A DNA stretch of 64,000 nucleotides from Rufibacter glacialis. GTDB taxonomy: Bacteria; Bacteroidota; Bacteroidia; Cytophagales; Hymenobacteraceae. Of the stretch, positions 25,661 to 34,818 are shown in pieces. Under the pieces are notes generated by a model, which had not been told where the DNA came from, did not search any database, and saw nothing but the letters and a program-made list of their open reading frames with translations. Both the position numbers and the translations under genes were made by a program. Position 1 is the stretch's first letter. Each line of letters opens with the position of its first letter. The stretch is taken from positions 186,001-250,000 of the forward strand of contig NZ_VKKZ01000020.1 in NCBI RefSeq assembly GCF_008271745.1, written 5' to 3'.

Positions 25661-27499
25661 CTAAGCCTGGTACACCACCACACTCTCAGGTTGCACCGTT
25701 ACCTGGGCTCCGCTGGCGGCGGTGGGTTGTGCGGCTTGAGGACCGTCCCAATCTGGGGCGGCGGAATCCAGGACCAGGTTCCAGGTCTTGCCACCGGAGG
25801 GCAACGCCATGGGTTGCGCTGAGGCATTGAAGTTCATGAGACAGATAATCTGCTGATCCCCGTGCCAGCGGCGCAAGGTGAGGGTTTTCCGGGCCTCGTC
25901 ACAGGATACTTCCAGGTTTTTACGGGTCAGGTTCTTTAAGGCCGGTAGCTCGCGGCGCAGGCGCAGCAGCGTCTGGTAGTACCGGAATAAAATATGATGC
26001 TGGCCTTTCTGCACCAGGTCCCATTGCAGCTTGGAGTTCTGGAAGGTCTCTTCGTCCATTGGGTCAGGTGCTTCGCCCTGGGCATGGAAGGCGGCGAACT
26101 CGGCTTTGCGGCCATTGCGCACGGCTTCGGCTAAGTCTGGGTCCGTGTGGCTCACGAAGTATTGGAACCGGTTGGGTTCTCCGTACTCCTCCCCCATCCA
26201 AAGCATGGGCAGGAACGGGCTGAAGATTACGGCGGCGGCGGCCAGTTTCTGGATCTCATAGCTCACCAGTTCGCCCAGACGCTCGCCCAGCATGCGGTTG
26301 CCCACCTGGTCATGGTTTTGGGTGAAAACGATGAATTGCTGGCCAGGATTATGGGCTGCCTTTACCCCGAACGTCTTGTTGCGGTGAGGCGAGAACTGCC
26401 CGTCATAGACATACGCGTCTTCATAGGCTTTTGCCAGGTGCGCGATGCCGCTGAAATCTGAATAGTACCCGCTATCCTCGCCGGTCATGGTCACGCGCAG
26501 GGCGTGGTGGAATTCGTCTACCCATTGGGCATCCATGCCGTAGCCCTGCTCCTCCAACGGATTGATGAAGCGGGTGTCATTGAGGTCGAGTTCCACTATC
26601 ATATAATGGGTGCGGCCGGTGGCTTCCACCAGCTCGTTCACCTGCTGCTTCATCTCGCGCAGAATGTGGTTGGGGCTGAAGTCTTTGATGGCGTGCACGG
26701 CGTCCATGCGCACGGCATCAATGTGGAAGTCCCGGAACCACATGAGCAGGTTCTCGGTGAAATAGCGGCGTACGCCATCGCACCAGGCATCATCAAAGTT
26801 GAGGGCTTGCCCCCAAGGGGTGTTGTATTTATCAGTGAAATAATGGCCGTACTCGCCCAGGTAATTGCCTTCGGGTCCCAAGTGGTTGTACACCACATCT
26901 AAGACCACGGCCAAACCTTTCTGGTGGCAGGTATTCACCAAGTGCTGAAGGGCTTTAGGCCCTCCATAAGAATCCTGTACAGCGAAGGGGAAAACCCCGT
27001 CATAGCCCCAGTTCCGGTCTCCGGGAAATTGGGCCACGGGCATGATTTCAATGGCGTTCACCCCCAGGTCTTTCAGGTAATCCAGCTTTTCTTCCAATCC
27101 GGCAAAGGTGCCTTCCTCTGAGAAAGTACCGGTGTGCAGTTCATAGAGCACATAGTCTTCCAGAGGCAGGTTCTGCCAGGCCTCGTCGGTCCAGTTGAAC
27201 TTCAGAAGATCCAAGGCCTGGGAAGGCCCGTGCACGCCTTCCGGCTGCGACACGGAGGCCGGGTCTGGATACTCCTGTTCCTCGTCTAGCCGGAATTTGT
27301 AGGTATCACCGGGAGAGAGCTGGTCGGTGGTTTCATGCCAGTACCCGAACTCGCCTTTGCGCAGGGGAATGGTGGTGTTGCCATCATTGAGGCAAAGTTC
27401 CACCTGCTGGGCCTTGGGTGCCCATACCAATACCTCGGCCAGGCCGTTGTTGGTGAAAGAAACCCCCAGGGCTTTATTATGCACGTCTATTTTATTCAT
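25661..27499 (-). CDS. treZ: Malto-oligosyltrehalose trehalohydrolase (TreZ)
   Basis: A 612-residue GH13 enzyme that releases free trehalose from the maltooligosyl-trehalose made by TreY. An N-terminal carbohydrate-binding domain (about 1-100) precedes the barrel: LYELHTGTFSEEGTF, VNAIEIMPVAQFPG, LDVVYNHLGPEGNY, then VRMDAVHAI with the nucleophile Asp near residue 260 and IVELDLND with the catalytic Glu. The start overlaps the end of treX by 8 bp, so the two are translationally coupled. It belongs to the TreXZY route that makes trehalose from glycogen or maltodextrin rather than from UDP-glucose. Confidence 0.95.
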   Translation of the reverse strand: MNKIDVHNKALGVSFTNNGLAEVLVWAPKAQQVELCLNDGNTTIPLRKGEFGYWHETTDQLSPGDTYKFRLDEEQEYPDPASVSQPEGVHGPSQALDLLKFNWTDEAWQNLPLEDYVLYELHTGTFSEEGTFAGLEEKLDYLKDLGVNAIEIMPVAQFPGDRNWGYDGVFPFAVQDSYGGPKALQHLVNTCHQKGLAVVLDVVYNHLGPEGNYLGEYGHYFTDKYNTPWGQALNFDDAWCDGVRRYFTENLLMWFRDFHIDAVRMDAVHAIKDFSPNHILREMKQQVNELVEATGRTHYMIVELDLNDTRFINPLEEQGYGMDAQWVDEFHHALRVTMTGEDSGYYSDFSGIAHLAKAYEDAYVYDGQFSPHRNKTFGVKAAHNPGQQFIVFTQNHDQVGNRMLGERLGELVSYEIQKLAAAAVIFSPFLPMLWMGEEYGEPNRFQYFVSHTDPDLAEAVRNGRKAEFAAFHAQGEAPDPMDEETFQNSKLQWDLVQKGQHHILFRYYQTLLRLRRELPALKNLTRKNLEVSCDEARKTLTLRRWHGDQQIICLMNFNASAQPMALPSGGKTWNLVLDSAAPDWDGPQAAQPTAASGAQVTVQPESVVVYQA

Positions 27500-29639
27500 T
27501 TGGGCTATGAAAAATAGGGTTCTTTAAAACTAAGATAGACCGGCCTTCCACATGGAAAGACTCACCCGCTTTGTAGACGGTAGGCTCTTCTGGCTCCACC
27601 TGGTTCCGGAAGGTGTCTAAGGCCACCGTCCAGGACAGGCCGTATTTCTCACTGGGGGCATGGAACACCAGGGAATCATGGTAGGCATTGAAGATCACGT
27701 AGAAGGAATCATCCAGCACCACCTCGCCTTTGGGACCGCGCGAGTGCACGCCCCTGCCATTCAGGTATACGCCCAATGATTTAGCGTGGTCCTGCTCCCA
27801 ATGCTCGTAGGCCATTTCCTGGCCGTTTGGCAGAAACCAGGCAATATCCTCTAAGCCGTGGCCTTTGATGGCCCGCCCCTGGAACCAACGGCGCCGGCGG
27901 AACACCGGGTGGCTTTTGCGGAAATGGATGAGTTTTTTGGAAAACTCAAGCAAACTGGCATCTGCGCTCTCCCAGTCTAACCAAGAGATTTCATTGTCCT
28001 GGCAGTAGGCGTTGTTGTTGCCCTGCTGGGTACGGCTCATCTCGTCGCCGGCCACCAGCATGGGCACCCCCTGCGACAGGAAGAGCGTGGCCAGGAAATT
28101 GCGTTTCTGACGGTTCCTGAGGTCAATTACCCATTGGTCATCCGTGGGGCCTTCTACCCCGCAGTTCCAGGACCGGTTATGGTCGTCGCCGTCTTTGCTG
28201 TCTTCGCCGTTGGCCTCGTTGTGCTTCTCGTTGTAAGACACCAGGTCATGCAGAGTGAAGCCATCATGGGCGGTAATGAAGTTAATACTGGCGGTAGGCC
28301 GGCGGTAATCATCATAGTACAGGTCAGAAGAACCCGTGAAGCGGTTGGCGAACTCAGCCAGCATGCTGTCTTCGCCGCGCCAGAAATCCCGCATGCAGTC
28401 GCGGTACATGCCGTTCCACTCGGTCCAGCCCGGCGGGAAATTCCCAACCTGGTAACCACCCTCGCCCACGTCCCAGGGCTCGGCAATGAGTTTGACCTGC
28501 GAAATGATAGGATCTTGGTGGATGATGTCAAAGAAGGAGCTTAGTTTGTCTACCCCATGGAGTTCCCGCGCCAGCGCAGAGGCCAGATCAAACCGGAAAC
28601 CGTCTACGTGCATCTCCGTGATCCAGTACCGAAGGCTGTCCATGATGAGGCGCAACACGCTGGGCAGGTTGGCATTGAGGGTGTTGCCGGTGCCGGTATA
28701 GTCCATGTAATACCGTTTGTCTTCCTCTACCAGGCGGTAATAAGAGGCATTATCAATTCCTCTGAAAGAAAGCGTGGGTCCTTTTTCGTTGCCTTCGCCG
28801 GTGTGGTTGTACACCACATCCAGAATGACTTCAATGCCGGCCTGGTGCAGGGCCTTGACCATCTGCTTGAACTCTGTTACCTGCTGGCCCAATACCCCGC
28901 TGCTGGAGTAGCGCACATCTGGGGCAAAGAATCCGATGGTGTTATACCCCCAATAATTGGTGAGGCCTTTCTCCTGCAGGTGCCAGTCGGTGATGAAGTG
29001 GTGCACTGGCAGTAACTCAATGGCCGTGATGCCCAGGTCCAGCAGGTATTGGATGGTAGCAGGATGGGCAATGCCGGCGTAAGTGCCCCGTATCTCTTCC
29101 GGAATGGCGGGGTGCCGCTGGGTAAAACCTTTCACGTGCGCCTCATAAATAATGGATTTATGATACGGTAGGTTAGGCGATTTATCATCTCCCCAGTCAA
29201 AGCTGGGATCAATCACCACTGACTTGGGAAGGTAAGGCGCGCTGTCCAGGTCACTGTAACTCAGGTCTTCATCTACGTGGCCAAACTTGTAGCCAAACAA
29301 AGACTCATGCCAGTTGATGGTACCGGCTATGGCTTTGGCATAAGGGTCTATGAGTAATTTGTAGGGATTGAACCGGTGGCCCTCTTCAGGCTCATAGTTA
29401 CCGTACACGCGGTACCCATACAATTGGCCGGGTTTCAGTTCAGGCACATAGGTATGCCACACTTCATAGGTGCGTTCTTCCATCTTGAAGCGCGCCGATT
29501 CTGAAGGCGACTCAGGGGAATCAAACAGGCAAAGTTCTACCCCAATGGCATTGTGGGCATAAAGAGCGAAGTTCACGCCGTTTCCGTCCCAGGTGGAGCC
29601 CAAAGGAAAAGGCTTACCCGGATAGGTAATAAAATTCAT
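27492..29639 (-). CDS. glgX: Glycogen debranching enzyme (TreX/GlgX)
   Basis: A 715-residue isoamylase-type GH13 enzyme hydrolysing alpha-1,6 branches to give linear maltodextrins for TreY. The N-terminal domain starts PGKPFPLGSTWDGNGVNFAL. The catalytic barrel carries NYWGYNTIGFFAPD, ILDVVYNHTGEGNE, DGFRFDLASALARE (nucleophile near residue 350), LIAEPWDVG (catalytic Glu) and TAHDGFTLHDLVSYN. It is the first gene of the treX-treZ-treY::malQ operon; no glgA, glgB or glgC is in the window. In trehalose operons it is called treX. Confidence 0.93.
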   Translation of the reverse strand: MNFITYPGKPFPLGSTWDGNGVNFALYAHNAIGVELCLFDSPESPSESARFKMEERTYEVWHTYVPELKPGQLYGYRVYGNYEPEEGHRFNPYKLLIDPYAKAIAGTINWHESLFGYKFGHVDEDLSYSDLDSAPYLPKSVVIDPSFDWGDDKSPNLPYHKSIIYEAHVKGFTQRHPAIPEEIRGTYAGIAHPATIQYLLDLGITAIELLPVHHFITDWHLQEKGLTNYWGYNTIGFFAPDVRYSSSGVLGQQVTEFKQMVKALHQAGIEVILDVVYNHTGEGNEKGPTLSFRGIDNASYYRLVEEDKRYYMDYTGTGNTLNANLPSVLRLIMDSLRYWITEMHVDGFRFDLASALARELHGVDKLSSFFDIIHQDPIISQVKLIAEPWDVGEGGYQVGNFPPGWTEWNGMYRDCMRDFWRGEDSMLAEFANRFTGSSDLYYDDYRRPTASINFITAHDGFTLHDLVSYNEKHNEANGEDSKDGDDHNRSWNCGVEGPTDDQWVIDLRNRQKRNFLATLFLSQGVPMLVAGDEMSRTQQGNNNAYCQDNEISWLDWESADASLLEFSKKLIHFRKSHPVFRRRRWFQGRAIKGHGLEDIAWFLPNGQEMAYEHWEQDHAKSLGVYLNGRGVHSRGPKGEVVLDDSFYVIFNAYHDSLVFHAPSEKYGLSWTVALDTFRNQVEPEEPTVYKAGESFHVEGRSILVLKNPIFHSPNE

Positions 29640-30302
29640 AGGTTGCAGGGTCTGGTATGGGTGTTGGTCAAGAAGGCTATTTAATTTTCCTCGGGTACCA
29701 TCTACGCAATTCCTGGATTTAAGTCTATATGAAATTATAGGAATGAAAAATATCGGGTTCGGATCACTTCAGGTTGATTCGCATGGCAAGTGGTTTCACC
29801 CAGCTCGCCTATGGATCCAGGAACTGGCAACTTAACCAGAGGACATTTTTCGTACTTAATAAAAAAATGGAAGGTAAATACCCATATGGAAAAAAACCTG
29901 ACCCAAATATCAGGCCTCCTCTCCCTTACGCAAAGCTCTTTTTCCTTTAGGATAAGGATGACTGAAGGCTAAGCAAAACCCTTTCTTTCTAACAAAATGA
30001 CCATGGCTTTTCCTTCTCTCTTGAGATTCTTTAACTTCTGCATTATTTATATGGTAAATAAGGTTATTTTTATAAATAAAAACCACGGAGACTTCTAAAC
30101 TAATTTTTGTCCTTGCCGCCGCTGGTAATCAAGGTCTTCGCCTTGGCTGGGCCAGCGGAAGGAAAGGAATCCCGGAAGTGGATAGATTATTGAAGGCTAT
30201 GTGTTGTTTTTCGCCTATTTTTACACAAAAGTGCCCGAAGCCAAATGTGTGGCAAGTGCTTAGGTGAGCTTTTACAATTGTTTTTAATAGCGTACCATAC
30301 CC
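29640..30302. other. Divergent AT-rich intergenic region
   Basis: 663 bp between treX (leftward) and the coiled-coil protein gene (rightward). AT-rich, with promoters for both expected. A 60-codon frame at 29790-29972 is not called (random composition). No clear TAnnTTTG box, hairpin or repeat was found. Confidence 0.45.
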
Positions 30303-31121
30303 ATGAAGCTTGTATTCCCTGCCCTGATTGCCATCTGTATGCTGGTGCCAGCTGACCATCTGGCAGCCCAAACCCTGGCTACGCCTCCGGCCAACACTAC
30401 TTCTACCGCTACTCCCAAGCAGCAGGACCCTAAGCTGGGCACCAAGATCAACGCCATCATTAAAAAGCAAAACCCTGAAAAGCCCGCCTCAGACACCAAA
30501 GGAACCGCCCCCGCCGCTAAGCCAGCTGCACCGGCCACCGCTTCTTCTGAGGCCACTCCTGCCCAGGCCACCCCGCCGCCCAAACCGGCGGCTCCCCGCC
30601 GTGAGTCTAAAGTAGACCGGCTCATCACGGAACGGGAGCAGCTGGTGCTTAAATATGACTACTTCAAAACGCAAAGCAACAACTTCTGGGGGAAAGCTTC
30701 TAAAGAAGACATGCGCGCCGTAATAGAGGCCCTGAAAGAAGTTTTGCAGAAAGACGAGCAGATCATTCAGGCGGTAGAGCAGGCGAACCTGGAAACCCGC
30801 CGCAGCGTGGCCAAAAGAGCCGCTGAACTGGAGAAGGAAAGCAAGCTGCTGAACAACCAGGTCAGAGGCGACAAGCGGGTGATCACCGATAATATCTATG
30901 ACTTGAAAGCCTCTGTTTCCAATGCCCAGAACCTATTAAAGAGCAAAGACCGGAAGATCAAGGACCTGGAGGAAAAGCTGCAGGATTCAAAAGACGCCAA
31001 ATTTGAACACGATGCCATTGCCGCTTTCTTTGCCATGCTTTGCCTTTTACTCATTGGTTATATTATCCGGTTGAGGGGCCAGGTAGCTAACAGCCGCACC
31101 AGCAACCGGGTGAAGGCATGA
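30303..31121 (+). CDS. Exported coiled-coil protein with C-terminal membrane helix, unknown
   Basis: A 272-residue protein: signal peptide (about 1-22, LVPADHLAAQ), a long Pro/Ala/Thr-rich low-complexity linker (about 23-100), a charged coiled-coil region (about 105-235; KEVLQKDEQIIQAVEQANLE, KDRKIKDLEEKLQDSKD) and a single C-terminal membrane helix (IAAFFAMLCLLLIGYIIRL). I do not recognise a named family. Its stop overlaps the ATG of the next gene by 4 nt (ATGA), so it is co-expressed with a DUF2007/zinc-ribbon protein and probably a helicase. Confidence 0.72.
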   Translation: MKLVFPALIAICMLVPADHLAAQTLATPPANTTSTATPKQQDPKLGTKINAIIKKQNPEKPASDTKGTAPAAKPAAPATASSEATPAQATPPPKPAAPRRESKVDRLITEREQLVLKYDYFKTQSNNFWGKASKEDMRAVIEALKEVLQKDEQIIQAVEQANLETRRSVAKRAAELEKESKLLNNQVRGDKRVITDNIYDLKASVSNAQNLLKSKDRKIKDLEEKLQDSKDAKFEHDAIAAFFAMLCLLLIGYIIRLRGQVANSRTSNRVKA

Positions 31122-31483
31122 GGGAGCGCCTGGTGCCCGCCGCCCAATACCTTACTTACTCTGAAGCCGTAGACCTTTACCAACAACTTACCCAGACGGG
31201 GATCTCCGCCCTGGTGAAATCCTGTGGTCCTCCCACGCTTCCTTTTGGCGAGGGGCTGTATTTCCAAGTACAGGTCCAGGAGAAAGATGTACCGTCGGCC
31301 CAGCCCCTTTTAGAGGCCTTTTCGCAAAACCAGGCAGAAAAACCCCATGAGGCACCCAAGTGTCAAGCCTGCGGCGCGGCAGAGATAGAACCCCAAAGGA
31401 ATTTATCTTGGTGGAAAAAGGTTCTTTATGCCGGCACCACGGTGTACCAATGCCAAGGCTGCCGCCATACCTTTTTTGCTTAA
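31118..31483 (+). CDS. DUF2007-like protein with C-terminal zinc ribbon
   Basis: A 121-residue protein. The N-terminal ~70 residues (YLTYSEAVDLYQQLTQTGI, then VQVQEKDVPSAQPLLEAF) look like the DUF2007 fold, a small domain proposed to be signal-transducing. The C-terminus has paired CxxC motifs (CQACGAAEIE and CQGCRHTFF) forming a zinc ribbon. The ATG overlaps the preceding stop (ATGA). The helicase gene starts within about 105 bp. Confidence 0.72.
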   Translation: MRERLVPAAQYLTYSEAVDLYQQLTQTGISALVKSCGPPTLPFGEGLYFQVQVQEKDVPSAQPLLEAFSQNQAEKPHEAPKCQACGAAEIEPQRNLSWWKKVLYAGTTVYQCQGCRHTFFA

Positions 31484-31587
31484 CCCATTACAACGCAGAC
31501 GCTGGAGCCCAGATGCAGGACCACAAGGAACACACGCCCAACAGAAGTCAAGCCTCTAAATCTCCCCTCCTAGGTCTTACCAATTTC

Positions 31588-33543
31588 ATGGACAAAATCT
31601 TAGACGAACTATTAGATGTGCGGGCGCTGCTTAAACTGGAGCAGGACGAAGACCGCAAGCAATACCAATTAAAAAACGCCCAAACCAGTATTACAGAGCG
31701 CAAACGCCTGGGCATTTGCTGGTACCCGGTGAGCGTGATCAAACAGGAAGTAGGCTTTGGGAACAAAGTAGTGGTGGAACTGGAGCGCACCTCCGGCAGA
31801 GACCAGTTACACATGTTCCAGGCGGGCTCTTCGGCGGCCTTGTTCACCAACGGCGAAGGCGGTGCCCTGAACGGGGTGGTGCTGGAAGTAAAACGTAACA
31901 AACTGCGCCTGGCCACCTCCAAAGAAGACCTGCCCGACTGGATTGAGGGCGGATCACGGCTTGGGGTAGAACTTACCTTTGATGAGGTAAGCTACCGCGA
32001 GATGGAAATCGCGCTCATGAAGGTGATGGAAGCCGAGAAATCCCGTCTTGCCCAGCTGCGCGATATTCTGCTGGGGGCGCAACCTGCCACCTTCCGCCGG
32101 GAGCGGCCTTTCACCCCTATTGCTTCTTTGAACGACTCCCAGAATGCCGCCGTCCAGAACATCGCGCAAGCCAAAGACGTGGCCATTATCCATGGTCCTC
32201 CGGGAACCGGCAAAACCACCACGCTGGTGCAAGCCATTCTGCACACCCTGAGCACCGGCGAAAAGAAATTATTGGTGACCGCGCCCAGCAACACCGCCGT
32301 GGACCTGCTCACCGAGAGATTGGCGGAGCATGGCGTGAACGTGATCCGGATCGGGAATCCGTCACGGGTTTCAGAAGTATTGCTGGAACATACCCTTGAT
32401 GCCCAGATCATGCACCACCGGGAGTACAAGCAACTCAAAAAGCTCAGGAAAACGGCCCAGGAATACAAATCCATGGCCACCCAGTACAAGCGGAACTTCG
32501 GGCCGGAAGAGCGGGAACACCGGCGCTTCATGAAAGAAGAAAGCAAGCGGGTGCTGTCCCAGGCAGATGATATTGAAGATTACATCACGGAGGATCTGCT
32601 GGACCAGGTGGAAGTCATTACCTGTACCCTGGTAGGCTCCGCGAACCGCGCCATCCGGCACCTGCAGTATGACACCGTGTTTATTGACGAGGCGGCCCAG
32701 GCCCTGGAACCTGCCTGTTGGATTCCCATTACCCGCGCTAACCGGGTAGTACTGGCCGGTGACCATTGTCAGCTGCCCCCAACGGTGAAATCTATCGCCG
32801 CTGAGCGAGGTGGCCTGGCCCGCACCTTGTTTGAGAAGTGCATTGAGCGCCAGCCGGAAACCGCCGTGATGCTGAACACCCAGTACCGCATGCATGAGCA
32901 CATCATGGGCTTCTCTAACGGGCAGTTTTACCGCGGAGAGCTACAGGCCCATGAAAGCGTGCGCACCACCACGCTTTCAGATGTTTTCCCGGCATTTGAA
33001 CCGGGGCTGGTGGTGGAATTCATTGACACGGCCGGCTGCGGCTTCCAGGACCAGACCATGGGCGAAGGCAGCAGCACCGCCAACCCAGAGGAAGCCGATG
33101 TGCTCATCCGGCACCTGGTGAACCTTCTGGCGCCCTATGAACCAGGAGACAAGGAAGAAGCGGCACCGCTACGCATTGGCATCATTGCCCCCTACCGGGC
33201 CCAGATCAACTACCTCAATGACCAGGTAGAGCACGAACCTAAACTGGCTGCCTTACAAGCCCAGCGGCAACTGTCGGTGGGAACGGTAGACTCTTTCCAG
33301 GGACAGGAACGCGACATCATGTACCTGAGCATGGTACGCAGCAACCCAGAAGGAGAAATCGGCTTTCTAGCCGATGTGCGCCGGATGAACGTGGCTATGA
33401 CACGGGCGAAGCGAAAAATGGTGATTGTGGGAGATAGCGCCACCTTGGGGCAGAATCTCTTTTACCAGGAATTCCTGGCGTACGCAGAAAACATAGGGGC
33501 CTACCGCAGCGCCTGGGAGTTGATTTCACCGGAGGCGGAATAA
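31588..33543 (+). CDS. SMUBP-2/UPF1-like superfamily 1 helicase
   Basis: A 651-residue SF1B-type DNA/RNA helicase of the IGHMBP2 family. The Walker A is GPPGTGKTTT (about residue 215), Walker B is FIDEAAQALEPA (about 365), then LAGDHCQLPPTV, TQYRMHEHIMGF (motif IV), GTVDSFQGQERD (motif V) and MNVAMTRAKRKMVIVGD (motif VI). An N-terminal beta-barrel domain (about 25-115) is typical. ATG 31588 (MDKILDEL) matches the usual family N-terminus; ATG 31513 would add 25 residues and is the alternative. It lies downstream of the coiled-coil and zinc-ribbon genes on the same strand. The role is probably nucleic-acid metabolism or repair. Confidence 0.92.
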   Translation: MDKILDELLDVRALLKLEQDEDRKQYQLKNAQTSITERKRLGICWYPVSVIKQEVGFGNKVVVELERTSGRDQLHMFQAGSSAALFTNGEGGALNGVVLEVKRNKLRLATSKEDLPDWIEGGSRLGVELTFDEVSYREMEIALMKVMEAEKSRLAQLRDILLGAQPATFRRERPFTPIASLNDSQNAAVQNIAQAKDVAIIHGPPGTGKTTTLVQAILHTLSTGEKKLLVTAPSNTAVDLLTERLAEHGVNVIRIGNPSRVSEVLLEHTLDAQIMHHREYKQLKKLRKTAQEYKSMATQYKRNFGPEEREHRRFMKEESKRVLSQADDIEDYITEDLLDQVEVITCTLVGSANRAIRHLQYDTVFIDEAAQALEPACWIPITRANRVVLAGDHCQLPPTVKSIAAERGGLARTLFEKCIERQPETAVMLNTQYRMHEHIMGFSNGQFYRGELQAHESVRTTTLSDVFPAFEPGLVVEFIDTAGCGFQDQTMGEGSSTANPEEADVLIRHLVNLLAPYEPGDKEEAAPLRIGIIAPYRAQINYLNDQVEHEPKLAALQAQRQLSVGTVDSFQGQERDIMYLSMVRSNPEGEIGFLADVRRMNVAMTRAKRKMVIVGDSATLGQNLFYQEFLAYAENIGAYRSAWELISPEAE

Positions 33544-33567
33544 ATCCTTTGCCCCGCCTGCTTCGTT

Positions 33568-33613
33568 AGAGGCATTATGGATCAGTAGAAAAGGGTCTGT
33601 AATGCCTCTTTTC
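33568..33613 (+). terminator. Terminator after helicase
   Basis: AGAGGCATTA (33568-33577) pairs with 33600-33609 around a 22-nt loop, followed by TTTT. Confidence 0.65.
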
Positions 33614-33729
33614 CTACCCCTGGAAACGGCACCTACTGCCTTAAACTTGCCCGGGAAAGAGAAGAGAAGCCATGGTACTTCCCCTTGATTTTTTACCTTT
33701 ACATTAACAACCTCATAAACCATCACCAA

Positions 33730-34242
33730 ATGAAAATCGAAGAGAACAAAGTGGTGTCGCTCACCTACGAGCTGCGCGTAACCGACGAAGAAGGCGAAAA
33801 CACGCTGGTGGAGACCGCCGACGAGGAAAATCCCATGGTCTTTTTGTTTGGTGTGAGTGGCCTGCCTGAGAAATTTGAGCAGGAGCTGGAAGGAAAATCC
33901 GCGGGCGAAGCCTTCAAATTCACCGTTGCCTCAGAGGAAGGCTACGGCGACCTGGACGAGTCAGCTATTGTTCCGGTACCAAAGAACGTTTTTGAGGTAG
34001 AGGGCAAGATTGACGAGGAAATGGTGCAGGTAGGCAACTACATCCCTATGTCTGACAACGAAGGCAACCACATGCAGGGCCGCATTGTGAGCGTAGAGAA
34101 CGACCACGTGCTCATGGACTTCAACCACCCCCTGGCCGGCATGGACATGCACTTTGAAGGCAAGATCATCAGCGTGCGCGAAGCCACCCAGGAAGAAATC
34201 TCTCACGGCCACGTTCACGGCGAAGGCGGACATCACCACTAG
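33730..34242 (+). CDS. slyD: SlyD-type FKBP peptidyl-prolyl isomerase
   Basis: A 170-residue FKBP-fold prolyl isomerase/chaperone of the SlyD branch: VSLTYELRVTDEEGE start, PMVFLFGVSGLPEKFEQELEG, then SEEGYGDLDESAIVPVPKNVF before the inserted IF domain (about 75-120), then VLMDFNHPLAGMDMHFEGKI. The C-terminus is His-rich (SHGHVHGEGGHHH), the expected metal-binding tail, so it may bind Ni, Co or Zn. ATG 33730 is chosen because the upstream in-frame start at 33685 would add 15 residues outside the family. A terminator follows. Confidence 0.92.
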   Translation: MKIEENKVVSLTYELRVTDEEGENTLVETADEENPMVFLFGVSGLPEKFEQELEGKSAGEAFKFTVASEEGYGDLDESAIVPVPKNVFEVEGKIDEEMVQVGNYIPMSDNEGNHMQGRIVSVENDHVLMDFNHPLAGMDMHFEGKIISVREATQEEISHGHVHGEGGHHH

Positions 34243-34306
34243 GAGGTTTTAAATTAGGAATTAAGAATTAGGAATCAGTATAAGATCCTTTTCTATTCAA
34301 ATTGAG

Positions 34307-34347
34307 CAAGGGCTGTCTACTAATAGACGGCCTTTGCTGTTTTTTTG
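34307..34347 (+). terminator. Terminator after SlyD
   Basis: The stem CAAGGGCTGTCTA (34307-34319) pairs with TAGACGGCCTTTG, with two wobble pairs, followed by a T-run (GCTGTTTTTTT). Confidence 0.75.
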
Positions 34348-34470
34348 CCTTTTTAAAGAAAAATGCCCTAAAATAGCTAAGGTAAAAACACGGCTTATCA
34401 CTAGTTAAACCTAACCACTTAACCCAAAATACGGTTTAATTAAATAGCATAATCATCAACCCAATATACT

Positions 34471-34520
34471 GGTTCAAGTTTCTAATTTGGACCTAAAATG
34501 TTTGGAAGTTTGTAACCTCC
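34471..34520. repeat. Two-hairpin dispersed repeat, copy 2
   Basis: GGTTCAAGTT-TCT-AATTTGGACC (34471-34493) and GGAAGTT-TGT-AACCTCC (34504-34520): the same two dyads, order and strand as at 5636-5684. The first stem tolerates two G-T wobbles; the second has one mismatch. Confidence 0.7.
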
Positions 34521-34742
34521 ATGCGGCGAAAGCTACACCCCTATTTGCTTGTATTTATCTAAACAAGCCCTTCGGTAGAAAAAGCCTCTCCCGCTGACAG
34601 GTGCACGCAACTCTTGTCTGCACCTAAGCAATATTGAGCTATGGTTGACCAGCAGATTTTGATCACCAGAGGAAGCCATGAGCTGCAACCGGGCGCCAGC
34701 TAAAAAAGAAACTAGTGCTTATTAAAAGCGATCAGGGAAAAA

Positions 34743-34818
34743 CTAATTCCTAATTCCTAATTCCTAATTCCTAATTCCTAATTCCTAATTCCTAATTCCT
34801 AATTCCTAATTCCTAATT
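34743..34818. repeat. Heptamer tandem repeat (CTAATTC)n
   Basis: Ten full copies of CTAATTC (34743-34812) plus a partial eleventh. The array runs into the 3' end of the AcpH gene on the minus strand, so the last codons and stop of that gene are written in the repeat. Confidence 0.95.

Larger units (their letters stand above)
34243..34805. other. 563-bp intergenic region with terminator, dispersed repeat and heptamer arrays
   Basis: Between SlyD and AcpH (convergent). It holds the SlyD terminator (34307-34347), copy 2 of the two-hairpin repeat (34471-34520) and a heptamer array (34743-34818). A short inverted copy of the same heptamer motif lies at 34253-34275. No gene is supported. Confidence 0.75.

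Noticed and set aside
29790-29972. 60-codon plus frame in the gap after treX
   Set aside because: No recognisable sequence; AT-rich gap translation.
34743-34818. Possible CRISPR array
   Set aside because: Units are 7 bp, directly contiguous and without spacers; this is a simple tandem repeat.
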